Shown here in pieces: positions 1 to 13,504 of a DNA stretch of 64,000 nt (positions are counted from its first letter, which is position 1; each line of letters opens with the position of its first letter). The stretch is from assembly GCA_020632795.1 (NCBI GenBank), contig JACKEV010000011.1:496001-560000 (forward strand), given 5' to 3'. Under the pieces are notes generated by a model, which saw only the letters and a list, made by a program, of their open reading frames with translations, was not told the DNA's origin and made no database searches. Source of the stretch: Alphaproteobacteria bacterium. Its GTDB lineage: Bacteria > Myxococcota_A > UBA796 > CAJQPC01. A program made the translations under genes and the position numbers.

Positions 1-859
<859 letters not shown>

Positions 860-954
860 GTCTGACTCCTCAGGAGGGTCATCGAAGCGGCGCTGGGAGG
901 CCGGCCGGGTTCGGGGACATGGGGGAAAAAGGGGGGGGGTTGGAGACGCCTGCA

Positions 955-5133
<4,179 letters not shown>

Positions 5134-5502
5134 CAGAACCTCATCGGATGCTGGCGCGCGCGGTGACGCGGCGCCCGCTGACCGCAGGAGAGAATGCCAA
5201 AGCAGACGGCCCTGGTCGAACGGACCCGGAAGTTGCAGGCGCTGCTGGAATGCAGTCATTCGGAGGCGAGTCCGCCGAGCGTGCTCGGCCGGTCGCCTGA
5301 GACCCTGGGCCGAGCGTGACCGAAGCCGGATAGACCATCAACGGGCGGTCTCTCGGGATCGTCGGGGGTGACAGTGCCGATCACTGACGGCCCGACCCCC
5401 CGCCCGGCACGGGGATCCATGGAGATTCCACGAATGTGGGAAGGTTTGCGAGGCCAGGGTCCCCTGGCCACCGCTTGCGGGAATGAGGAAGACGCCGCCC
5501 AG

Positions 5503-5532
5503 ATACGGCGGACTGCAGAGACGATTTGTCAA
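5503..5532 (-). promoter_or_regulatory. Candidate internal promoter for rpoBC
   Basis: The minus strand has a perfect -35 hexamer TTGACA at 5532-5527. With an 18-bp spacer the next hexamer is CCGTAT, and with 20 bp it is GTATCT; both are poor -10 matches. The position just after the putative terminator suits a secondary rpoBC promoter, but support is weak. Confidence 0.3.
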
Positions 5533-5542
5533 CCCCCATCTG

Positions 5543-5570
5543 AAAAAAGTATGACGGGGGGCCCCCTGTC
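5543..5570 (-). terminator. Hairpin plus T-run after rplL (attenuator candidate)
   Basis: On the minus strand an inverted repeat (5553-5570: GACAGGG, loop GGCC, CCCCGTC, one mismatch) is followed after three bases by TTTTTT (5543-5548). It begins about 15 bp after the rplL stop. This is the layout of an intrinsic terminator. Because rpoB and rpoC lie downstream, partial read-through (attenuation) is more likely than full termination. Confidence 0.55.
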
Positions 5571-5585
5571 GGAGATCTCAGCCGA

Positions 5586-5976
5586 TCAAGGCTTGATCTC
5601 GACCTCAGCGCCAGCCTCCTCGAGGCTGCTTCTTGGCGTCCTCAGCGGCCTCCTTGTCCACCGCCCTCCTTGATGACGGTGGGGACGCCCTCGACAGCGT
5701 CCTTGGCCTCCTTGAGGCCCAGGCCGGTGAGCGCGCGGATGGCCTTGATGACCGCGATCTTGTTGGCGCCGAAGCTCTTGAGCACGACGTTGAACTCGGA
5801 CCTGCTCCTCCTCCTCCTCGGGGCAGCAGCGATGCCAGCGCCAGCCGCGCCGCCCATGACGACGGGGGCGGAGGCCTCGACGCCGAGCTCGGTCTCGAGG
5901 ATGGCGATGAGGACTTGACCTCGGAGAGCTTGAGGTTCTTGATGTAATCGACGACGTCAGCCTGAGTGGCGGACAT
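5586..5976 (-). CDS. rplL: 50S ribosomal protein L7/L12 (five frameshifts)
   Basis: Stalk protein of the large ribosomal subunit that recruits translation GTPases. The start is ATG 5976 (MSATQADVVDYIKNLKLSEVK) and the stop is at 5586, after EVEIKP. The rebuilt protein is about 129 residues, the family length. The N-terminal dimerisation helix, Ala/Gly-rich hinge (GGAAGAGIAAAP then an acidic run) and C-terminal domain (SEFNVVLKSFGANKIAVIKAIR, TGLGLKEAKDAVE) are all readable, but only by changing frame. Indels lie near 5915 (-1), 5821 (-1), 5801 (+1), 5665 (+1) and 5625 (+1). Five hits in 390 bases of an essential gene point to sequence error. It follows rplJ by 48 bp. Confidence 0.93.
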
Positions 5977-6024
5977 GACTGGTTCCTCTCTGGCAAAAAG
6001 GCGATGAAAAAGGACCGCAGGTGA

Positions 6025-6563
6025 CTATTCGCCACCCTGCTCCTTGGCAAGCTTGTCTTCGTAGTTCTTGAGCAGGTACAGCAGGTCACGCGCGGGCGCA
6101 CGGATGACGCCCATGACCTGGCGGGACCCGCAGCAAGAATCGTGCGGAGAAGCAGCGACAAGCAGCTCTTCACGGCTCGGGAGGCTGGCGACAGCCTTGA
6201 CGCCGTCGGGGTCCAGCACGGTGCCCTCGAAGTACCCACCCTTGACCGTGATCGCGCCCTTGGGATCGATCACGTCCTTGACCACCTTGGCGCAGGCGAT
6301 CGGATCCTCGCCGGAGAGGACCACGCTGGTCATGCCGTTGAAGAGACTCGTTCAGGACCTCCTTGTCCGTACCGGCGATGGCACGCTTGGCCAGGGTGTT
6401 CTTGACGATCTCCATGCGGAGGCCGCTCTTCTCGAGCTTGCGTCGGAGATCCGCGCTCTCGGCCACGCTGGCGCCGCGGTACTCCAAGAGCACGACGAAG
6501 GGCGCACCGCCGATCTCCTGGGTGAACCGCTCGACGAAGTCGACCTTCTGACTCCTGTTGCAT
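6025..6563 (-). CDS. rplJ: 50S ribosomal protein L10 (four frameshifts)
   Basis: L10 anchors the L7/L12 stalk to 23S rRNA. The start is ATG 6563, ten bases after the rplA stop, and its GAGGG ribosome site overlaps the end of rplA. The rebuilt protein (about 178 residues) contains VVLLEYRGASVAESADLRR, EIVKNTLAKRAIAGTD, VVLSGEDPIACAKVVKD and VKGGYFEGTVLD, ending NYEDKLAKEQGGE. Indels are needed near 6560 (+1, directly after the start codon), 6346 (+1), 6150 (+1) and 6124 (-1). The pair at 6150/6124 leaves one frame open but replaces LLRTILAAGPAQVMG with an unrelated stretch, so it is easy to miss. Confidence 0.93.
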
Positions 6564-6573
6564 CGTTCGCCCT

Positions 6574-7288
6574 CTACCGGCCGGTCGCGCGCAGCAGGTC
6601 GTTGGAGTCGACGCGAACGCCGACGCCCATCGTGGAAGGATCGCAGCGCCGCGAACGTAGGTGCCCTTGGCGGTGGACGGCTTGAGCCGCATCAGCTCGT
6701 TGACGAGCGCCACGATGTTCTCCTGCAGCTTGTCAGGGGGTCATGGACACGCGCCCGACAGGAGCGTGGATGATGCCGGCCTTCTCGACGCGGAAGTCGA
6801 TCCGCCGCCCTTGAGGTCCTGGACGGTCTGAGCGACGTGCTCCGGGGCGACGACGGTGCCCACCTTGGGGTTCGGCATCAGGCCACGCGGGGGCCGAGGA
6901 TACGACCGACGCGGCTGACGAACCCCATCATGTCCCCGCGTCGCGATGGTCTTGTCGAACTCGAGCCAGCCGTCCTGGATCTGCTGGATGGGTTCGTCGA
7001 CGCCGACGAAGTCGCGCCCCGCCTCTTCAGCGGCCTTGAGCTGCGTCGCCCTGGGCAAAGACGAGCACGCGGACGCTCTTGCCGGTGCCGTTGGGCAGCG
7101 AGCACGCGCCACGGACCATCTGGTCCGCGTGCCGGGGTTGACCCCAGGCGAACAGCGACGTCGACGGTTTCGTCGAACTTCGCCGTGGCGTTGCTCGCGA
7201 TCAGCTCGAGCGCTTCGTCCAGCGCGTACTTGCGCTGTGAGTCTACGCGTTCTCGCGCGACGTTCCAGCGCTTGCTTCGCTTGGCCAC
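6574..7288 (-). CDS. rplA: 50S ribosomal protein L1 (about eight frameshifts)
   Basis: L1 binds the 23S rRNA stalk and in many bacteria represses its own operon. The start is GTG 7288 behind a strong AGGAGG (VAKRSKRWNVARERV); the stop is TAG 6574. The rebuilt length is about 237 residues. Signature pieces are LIASNATAKFDETVDVAV, ADQMVRGACSLPNGTGKS, DFVGVDEPIQQIQDGW, GLMPNPKVGTV, LVNELMRLKPSTAKGTYVR and GVGVRVDSNDLL. Indels fall near 7142, 7134, 7042, 6936, 6893 (two bases), 6804, 6740 and 6640, which makes this one of the two most damaged genes in the window. Its end is immediately upstream of rplJ, so the two are probably translationally coupled. Confidence 0.92.
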
Positions 7289-7390
7289 AATTCCTCCTCA
7301 TCCCAGGTTCACCGGGAGTGCCGATGAGACGCGATGGCGCGGTCAACGGGTGGCAGGCGACCACCCTTCCCCATCCATCAGCGCAGCGAG

Positions 7391-7822
7391 TCATTTCGGG
7401 ATGTTGATTCCCATGGACCTCGCGGTACCCCTGATCGTCCGCATGGCCGCCTGGAGATCAGTGGTGTTGAGGTCCTGGAGCTTGTTCTCAGCGATCTCCT
7501 GCACCTGAGCACGGGTGATCTTGCCGACCTTGGTCTTGTTCGGCTCGCCACTGACCCTTCTCGACGCCAGCCATCTTGCGGAGCAGCGCGGACGCGGGAG
7601 GGGCGCTTGGTCTTGAAGATGAAGGTGCGGTCGGAGTACACGGTGATCTCGACCGGAATCGGCAGGCGTCGGCGGCCATCGCCTGGGTCCGCGCGTTGAA
7701 CTCCTTGCAGAACATCTGGATGTTCACGCCAGCCTGGCCCAGCGCGGGGCCGACCGGGGGCGCGGGTTGGCCCGCCCGGCGACGATCTGCAGCTTGATCT
7801 GGTTGACGACTTTCTTCGCCAT
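7391..7822 (-). CDS. rplK: 50S ribosomal protein L11 (four frameshifts)
   Basis: L11 forms the GTPase-associated centre with L10/L12. The start is ATG 7822 (MAKKVVNQIKLQIVAGRANP) and the stop is TGA 7391 after MGINIPK. Total length is 144 codons because two insertions and two deletions cancel. Recognisable blocks are VGPALGQAGVNIQMFCKEFNA, PVEITVYSDRTFIFKTK, PPASALLRKMAG and TDLQAAMRTIRGTARSMG. Indels lie near 7760 (-1), 7668 (-1), 7601 (+1) and 7554 (+1). It sits between nusG and rplA as in most bacteria. Confidence 0.93.
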
Positions 7823-7887
7823 GAGATGCTCGCTCCTGGGCCCTGCGCGCCCGGGCTCCAGGCCTCACGAGCTCCCACGAAGGGGGC

Positions 7888-8430
7888 TCAGCTGAGCTTT
7901 TCGACCTGGGTGAAGTCCAGCTCGACGCTGGTCGGACGACCGAAGATGGTCACCATGACGCGGAGCTTTCCGCGCGCCTCGTTGACCTCTTCGACCGTCG
8001 CCTTCATGGTGGCGAAGGGCCGTCCATCGGTGACGCGACCTCCTCGCCGCGCTCGAAGTTGAGCTTGGGCCGGGGAGCATTGTCATCGCCCTGGTCCATC
8101 TGACAGGTGATGCGCGCGACCCTCGCAGGGGGCAGCGGAGGCGGGTTGCGGGCGTTGCCCACGAAGCCGGTGATCGCGGGGGTGTTCGGACGACGTGCCA
8201 GGTCTCGTTGTCCAGGTGCATGTTCACGAGGATGTAGCCGGGGAAGAACTTCCGGGTGACGTTGCGCTTCTGGCCGCCGCGCACCTCGACGACCTGCTCA
8301 GTGGGGACAAGCACGTCGCCGAAGCGGTCCTCACACCCGAGGGCCATCACCTTGATGCGCTCCTCGAGCGACTGCTTGGCCTTGTTCTCAACCCGGAGTA
8401 CGTGTGGACGACGTACCACTGCATGGCCAT
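7888..8430 (-). CDS. nusG: Transcription termination/antitermination factor NusG (three frameshifts)
   Basis: NusG binds RNA polymerase and links it to Rho or the ribosome. The start is ATG 8430 (MAMQWYVVHTYSG) with AAGGAG nine bases upstream; the stop is TGA 7888 after DFTQVEKLS. The NGN domain is seen as KRNVTRKFFPGYILVNM and DNETWHVV. The KOW domain is seen as FERGEEVR and VTDGRPFATMKATVEEVN. Single-base deletions are inferred near 8390, 8187 and 8037. Repaired length is about 181 residues, standard for the family. It lies between secE and rplK. Confidence 0.94.
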
Positions 8431-8478
8431 GGGGAAGGACTCCTTGAAGCGTCCGGCGACAGGCTGGCGTGCGGCGTC

Positions 8479-8865
8479 TCAGCCCGCGTTGAAGAGGAAG
8501 ATGTTGGTGACGCGGGCCCAGACGAAGTCGAAGAGCGCGAGCGAAGCCGGAGAAGATGAGGGTCGAGACGATGACGATCACCGAGGAGTTGAGGTCTCCT
8601 CGCGGTCCGGCCAGGTGACCTTGGCCAGCTCGCCGATGGCCTCATCGGTGTAGCGGACCGCCGGAGCGGTTCCGGAACAGGATGAAGAAGGTCAGGAAGG
8701 CACGCGACGATGGCGATGAGCGAGGACAGGGGAACAAGCCGAGCGATCATCGAGGTCGGCTGCCCGGCGATCACCAGGATGGCTGATGGCGGCGCTGCGG
8801 AACGTCAACCCGGCGGCGAACGCGATGCCGAGGAAGGTGAGGACGATGAAGCGCTGGTTGGCCAA
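8479..8865 (-). CDS. secE: Preprotein translocase subunit SecE (several frameshifts)
   Basis: Small membrane subunit of the SecYEG channel. The hallmark is the amphipathic segment ELAKVTWPDREET followed by a hydrophobic helix (SSVIVIVSTLIFSGFA, then FDFVWARVTNIFLFNAG) and the stop at 8479. Two further hydrophobic stretches upstream (FIVLTFLGIAFAAGLTF and LSSLIAIVA..FLTFFILF) suggest a three-helix SecE of about 128 residues. At least five indels break the frame (near 8785, 8701, 8665, 8596 and 8540). The start is uncertain: TTG 8865 with AGGTG upstream fits the frame of LANQRFIVL, and GTG 8872 would need another indel. Position between tuf and nusG supports the call. Confidence 0.85.
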
Positions 8866-8986
8866 GAGGCACCTGAGGTGCTGTGAGGTTGACCGGATTC
8901 GGCCAAGCTAAGCACCGCCCTGGCTGAAGCCAAGCCGTTGCCGCTTACCCTGTCTCAGGTTGAGCAGCAAACCTGAACCGACGAAT

Positions 8987-9008
8987 CCCCGGGCGAGGCC
9001 GCCCGGGG
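8987..9008 (-). terminator. Hairpin after tuf
   Basis: A perfect 8-bp stem CCCCGGGC/GCCCGGGG with a six-base loop lies 45 bp after the tuf stop in the direction of transcription. There is no T-run, so it may be a weak or processing hairpin. A second inverted repeat (TCAGGTT at 8955-8961 with AACCTGA at 8970-8976) follows before secE. Confidence 0.5.
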
Positions 9009-9052
9009 ACCTTCGGTGGAGAGCGGCCAACAGGCAGCCGCGCCCTGCTTAG

Positions 9053-10250
<1,198 letters not shown>

Positions 10251-10276
10251 CTGCGTGGACCTCCGAACAAGAGGAC

Positions 10277-10294
10277 CCCGACCACGTGGTCGGG
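10277..10294. repeat. Perfect 18-bp palindrome between tRNA-Thr and tuf
   Basis: CCCGACCACGTGGTCGGG is its own reverse complement. It lies in the 73-bp spacer between the last tRNA and the tuf start. As RNA it folds into a strong stem that could separate the tRNA precursor from the tuf message or act as a protein-binding site. Function is inferred. Confidence 0.6.
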
Positions 10295-10323
10295 ATCGAC
10301 GGATCCTGGGACGTGTAAGGGAA

Positions 10324-10398
10324 TGGAGCCGATGATGGGATTTGAACCCATGACCTCCTCCTTACCAAGGAGGTGCTCTGCCCCTGAGCTACATCGGC
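10324..10398 (-). tRNA. tRNA-Thr(GGT)
   Basis: Cloverleaf on the minus strand: acceptor GCCGATG pairs with CATCGGC, D-arm GCTCAGGGGCAGAGC, anticodon stem CCTCC/GGAGG with loop TTGGTAA (anticodon GGT), T-arm GTTCAAATC. The 3' CCA is encoded (10324-10326). It is the last tRNA before tuf. Confidence 0.95.
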
Positions 10399-10406
10399 TT
10401 GAAGAG

Positions 10407-10479
10407 AGCGGGAAACGGGGCTCGAACCCGCGACCCTCAGCTTGGAAGGCTGATGCTCTACCAACTGAGCTATTCCCGC
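10407..10479 (-). tRNA. tRNA-Gly(TCC)
   Basis: Acceptor GCGGGAA pairs with TTCCCGC; D-arm GCTCAGTTGGTAGAGC; anticodon loop CTTCCAA (anticodon TCC); T-loop GGTTCGAGCC. CCA is not encoded (the next bases read CTC). Eight bases separate it from tRNA-Thr(GGT), so both mature from one precursor. Confidence 0.95.
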
Positions 10480-10521
10480 GTGTACTCTCCTCCAGCGTGC
10501 GGACACGCTGGAGATGAAGAG

Positions 10522-10604
10522 TGGGGAGTGGTGGATTCGAACCACCGTAGGCGTACGCCGACGGGTTTACAGCCCGTTCCCTTTGGCCGCTCGGGCAACT
10601 CCCC
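10522..10604 (-). tRNA. tRNA-Tyr(GTA)
   Basis: Class II tRNA of 83 bases with a long variable arm (GTCGGCGTACGCCTAC region). Acceptor GGGGAGT pairs with ACTCCCC; anticodon stem CGGG/CCCG with loop CTGTAAA gives anticodon GTA. CCA is not encoded. Confidence 0.94.
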
Positions 10605-10642
10605 TGGACACAACTCTGCAAAGAACATGCTGGCGTGGCCCT

Positions 10643-10718
10643 TGGAGCTGGCGGTGGGACTCGAACCCGCAACCTGCGGTTTACAAAACCGCTGCTCTGC
10701 CAGTTGAGCTACGCCAGC
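10643..10718 (-). tRNA. tRNA-Thr(TGT)
   Basis: Acceptor GCTGGCG pairs with CGCCAGC; anticodon stem GCGGT/ACCGC with loop TTTGTAA gives TGT; T-arm GGGTTCGAGTCCC. CCA is encoded at 10643-10645. It is the first gene of the tRNA-tuf transcript. Confidence 0.95.
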
Positions 10719-10768
10719 CCATCAAGGCCCCTGTCGGACGTCGGGGACGCTCCGACAAGGTGGCGGCC

Positions 10769-10797
10769 AACTTAGTCCTTCGCCCTGAGGGTGTCAA
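10769..10797 (-). promoter_or_regulatory. Promoter of the tRNA-tuf operon
   Basis: TTGACA (10797-10792), a 17-bp spacer and TAAGTT (10774-10769) lie about 50 bp upstream of tRNA-Thr(TGT). The bases after the -10 are GC-rich (GGCCGCC), a discriminator type often linked to stringent control of stable-RNA promoters. No other promoter of similar quality was seen before tuf. Confidence 0.7.
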
Positions 10798-10815
10798 GGC
10801 GCCCGCTGCGGGTGC

Positions 10816-11907
10816 TCAGCCGGCCTCCTCGGCGGGGGCCGAGGGCTGCGTGAACAGGGCGTCGGGGAGGTGCTGCTCGATGGCCAGCTCTCGCACCCGC
10901 AGGGCCTCGATCTGCTCGCCGTCCCGCTCCATGATCGCCTCAAAAGGCACCACCAGCCCGGTGTCCAGCTCGCGCCAGTCCCGGTATCGATACCGCACCA
11001 CGCCGGCGTCGTTGGTGTAGGAGACCTCGGCCGGCCGCCAGTCCTCGGCGGACACCACGACGCTGAGGGTGCCGCCGGCCTCGGGGCCGGTGTGCTCCAG
11101 CGCCCAGCAGCGCTCGCCGTCCACCTCGATCGCCCCCACGGTGCGGAGCAGGCCGTGCGCGGGATCCGCCTCGACGAGGCGCGCGAACCGCAGGGGGTAG
11201 GCCAGCATCTGCTCCGGCTGCATCGCGCTGAGGACCTCGACGCTGCGGCCGCGATCGCGAGGGGTCACCACGCCGTCGGCGAGCAGCCAGGCCTCGCTCT
11301 CCGTGATCACGGTGAGGCTGGGCTTGCCGACGCCGGTGACGATCTCGACCTGGAGGCGCTGCCGCTCGCCGTCGCGGGCCAGCTCATGGCGGACCACCAG
11401 GGGGGCGCCCTCGACCTCCAGCTCCCGCTCATAGACGAAGCGCAGCGCCGGGGACTCGGCCAGCCGGGCCTCACCGCCAGCGAGCCCGCCGACCGCGCGG
11501 GCGGCCTTGGCCAGCACCTCGGTCGCTTCGGGCAGCTCGTCCTTGGCGCCCGGGCCATCGGGCCCGCCGTCGGCGGTGAGGCGGACGCCGGTGCGTCCCT
11601 CGCGCCGGTAGACCGCCACGCCACGTCCGCCCTGGTCGGCGAGCAGGTCCGCCGCCGCCCGCGCGTCGGACTCGTCTTCGAAGCCCTCGACCACGACCAC
11701 CCAGGTCCAGCCCTCCCCCAGCTCGTAGCGGCGCACGACGCGGGATTCCCAGCCCTTGGACTCCGCGAGCTGCTGGAGCGCGGTGAGGTCGCCGCGGGCG
11801 GAGGCCGGGGGGGTCTCCAGGTAGAAGCCCTCTGAAGAGGCGGCGAGCGCGACCCCTCCGAGCGCGAGCGCGGCCAGGAGGACGAGGGGGCGCAGGCGTG
11901 CGGTCAT
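10816..11907 (-). CDS. Exported protein with SPOR-like and LolA-like regions
   Basis: A 363-residue protein starting with a signal peptide (MTARLRPLVLLAALALGGVALA). Residues about 40-105 look like a SPOR repeat (WTWVVVVEGFEDESDARAAA, then DQGGRGVAVYRREG), a fold that binds denuded peptidoglycan. The rest, from about residue 130, has the alternating beta pattern of outer-membrane-lipoprotein-carrier-like proteins (RFVYERELEVEGAPLVVRHE, then VSAEDWRPAEVSYTND). I infer a periplasmic protein that may bind lipid or lipoprotein near septal peptidoglycan; neither activity is proven by a catalytic motif. It follows the anchored repeat protein by 24 bp, so it is probably the last gene of the run starting near 16.3 kb. 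Confidence 0.6.
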   Translation of the reverse strand: MTARLRPLVLLAALALGGVALAASSEGFYLETPPASARGDLTALQQLAESKGWESRVVRRYELGEGWTWVVVVEGFEDESDARAAADLLADQGGRGVAVYRREGRTGVRLTADGGPDGPGAKDELPEATEVLAKAARAVGGLAGGEARLAESPALRFVYERELEVEGAPLVVRHELARDGERQRLQVEIVTGVGKPSLTVITESEAWLLADGVVTPRDRGRSVEVLSAMQPEQMLAYPLRFARLVEADPAHGLLRTVGAIEVDGERCWALEHTGPEAGGTLSVVVSAEDWRPAEVSYTNDAGVVRYRYRDWRELDTGLVVPFEAIMERDGEQIEALRVRELAIEQHLPDALFTQPSAPAEEAG

Positions 11908-11931
11908 CGAACCTCCGGGTGTTGAAGCGCC

Positions 11932-12429
11932 CTATCGCGGCGCCGGGTCGGGGTCCAGGGGCGCTGGCTCGACGTCGAGCAGGGCGGTCCGGTCGTCGAT
12001 CTCCGCCCGGCAGCCCTCGGGGAGGCTTCTCCGCCCCCGGGCGTCCTCCAGGGCGGACAGGGCGTCAGCCCGGCTCTGCAGGCGCAGGACGTCGAGGGCG
12101 GCGAGGCAGGCGAGGGTCGCCTCGGAGGCTTCGGGCGTCCGCTCGGCGAGGTCCAGCAGCATCGGGACGCCGCGGAGATCCTCGCTCATGACGAGGGCGC
12201 GGATCGCCGAGCGTCGGCCGGGGGCCTCCCCCTCGGTCAGCACCGAGCGCAGGAACGCGAGGTCCTGCGGTTGGAGGTGGTTGAGGTCCATCACCGGCCC
12301 CGTGTCCGCCTCGGGGGCGGGCGCCTCCCGAGGGGGCGGCGCCACCTCGCGCCAGGCGAGCGCGCTCACCGCCGCCAGCCCGATGACGCCGACCATCGCC
12401 ACCACGCCGACGCGCCAGGGGGCGCTCAA
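11932..12429 (-). CDS. Small membrane-anchored protein with HEAT-like repeats
   Basis: The start is taken as TTG 12429, where TTGA overlaps the TGA of the upstream M50 peptidase, with GGAG eight bases before it. The protein is 165 residues. Residues about 6-25 form one membrane segment (VGVVAMVGVIGLAAVSALAW). A proline-rich linker and a helical region follow (HLQPQDLAFLRSVL, RSAIRALVMSEDLRGVPMLL, EATLACLAALDVLRLQ) that resembles short HEAT/armadillo-type repeats. A longer reading in the same frame exists upstream, but it is only the shadow of the M50 gene. The overlap implies translational coupling with the protease. Exact function is unknown. Confidence 0.55.
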   Translation of the reverse strand: MSAPWRVGVVAMVGVIGLAAVSALAWREVAPPPREAPAPEADTGPVMDLNHLQPQDLAFLRSVLTEGEAPGRRSAIRALVMSEDLRGVPMLLDLAERTPEASEATLACLAALDVLRLQSRADALSALEDARGRRSLPEGCRAEIDDRTALLDVEPAPLDPDPAPR

Positions 12430-13481
12430 GGAGCGGGCTCCGCGGGCGCCGGGCCCGCCCCGGGGGTCGCGGCCTCGGCCGGCGCGGCCGGCATCGAGTC
12501 CATCTCCACCGGCGCGGGCATGAAGGTCAGCGCGAAGAGGACCAGGACCACGCCAGCGATGGTCCGGGCGCGGGGGGTCAGGGGGGGGTGCTCGGGGACG
12601 TCCAGATTCCTCCAGGCTCCCAGCCGCCACAACAGCACCGCCCAGAATGCCCATCCCAGCCAGAGCATGCTGCCCCCGATCAGCACCACCACCAGCAACA
12701 CGCGAGAGAGCCTTGAAGCCACCTTGGGGGCCACCGCCGTCAGAACATGGCCCCCGTCAAGTTGCCCGATGGGCACAAGGTTGATGGCCGTGAGCAGGCA
12801 GCCCACCCACCCGGCCAACGCCAGAGGGCTCAGAGTGTCGAAGCGTCCCGGCGGCGCCCCCAGGATCAAGGTACCCAAGAGGTCCATGATGGGCGGATTG
12901 TTGAAGATCGCCACAGGCACATGGCCCTCGGGGACCGGAGTCGCGAACCACGCCAGCAGGTCACCTATGGGACCCCATGAGAGCACCCGGTCGATCGCAT
13001 GAAGCACCGTCAGCAACACACCGGGTATTTCGGTATCCATGAGCCCGGCTGCCGGGTCGATGGACTGCGGAGGCAAAGTGTCAGGCAGACCGATGGCCAT
13101 GACGATGATGGCCACCACGGCACCCGCTATCGGGCCCGCCGCACCCATCTCCAGCAGGCCCGTGCGACTCCGGGGCAGGGAGCGCAGCCGGATGATCGCC
13201 CCAAAAGTACCGAAAGCAAAAGGAAACGGGATGAAGTAGGGCAGGCTCAGGGCGAAGCCATGGCGTCGCGCGACCACGTAGTGGCCCAGCTCGTGGGCGA
13301 GCAGGATCGACATCAATCCAGCGGCGAAGAGTGCCGATTGCCGGGTGGTCTCCGGGTCACCGAGGGGCCGGCCGTTGGACCAGAACCAGCCGTAGGTGAA
13401 GAAGACGCAGACCAGGGTCGCCAGGAACAACCCGACAGAGGTCAGAATCTCAACAGGGGTGGCGGGGGGCGGCGACTCCAC
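12426..13481 (-). CDS. Site-2-protease-like M50 zinc metalloprotease
   Basis: A polytopic membrane protease of 351 residues. The zinc site HELGH is at residues 63-67 inside a hydrophobic helix, and the second-half motif LDGGH is at 241-245 after NLVPIGQ. Both are as expected for the M50 family, which cleaves transmembrane segments, often to release regulators. PFPFAFGTFGAIIRLRSLPR between them matches the conserved membrane-reentrant region of the family. A large extracytoplasmic insert lies at about residues 135-200. No PDZ domain is visible. The C-terminus is Ala/Pro-rich and overlaps the start of the downstream repeat protein by four bases. The substrate is not evident from the neighbours. 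Confidence 0.9.
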   Translation of the reverse strand: MESPPPATPVEILTSVGLFLATLVCVFFTYGWFWSNGRPLGDPETTRQSALFAAGLMSILLAHELGHYVVARRHGFALSLPYFIPFPFAFGTFGAIIRLRSLPRSRTGLLEMGAAGPIAGAVVAIIVMAIGLPDTLPPQSIDPAAGLMDTEIPGVLLTVLHAIDRVLSWGPIGDLLAWFATPVPEGHVPVAIFNNPPIMDLLGTLILGAPPGRFDTLSPLALAGWVGCLLTAINLVPIGQLDGGHVLTAVAPKVASRLSRVLLVVVLIGGSMLWLGWAFWAVLLWRLGAWRNLDVPEHPPLTPRARTIAGVVLVLFALTFMPAPVEMDSMPAAPAEAATPGAGPAPAEPAP

Positions 13482-13504
13482 CGCTCCCCTTTAGCCGATC
13501 GCGC

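Larger units (their letters stand above)
5134..5585 (-). promoter_or_regulatory. rplL-rpoB spacer / rpoB leader
   Basis: This 452-bp stretch has no convincing gene. Reading in the direction of transcription it holds a GC hairpin with a T-run directly after rplL (5543-5570), a perfect TTGACA (5527-5532), an 8-bp inverted repeat GGCCAGGG/CCCTGGCC at 5452-5469, and the rpoB ribosome site. In many bacteria the equivalent spacer partly attenuates transcription between ribosomal-protein and polymerase genes. That role here is inferred from position only. Confidence 0.5.
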
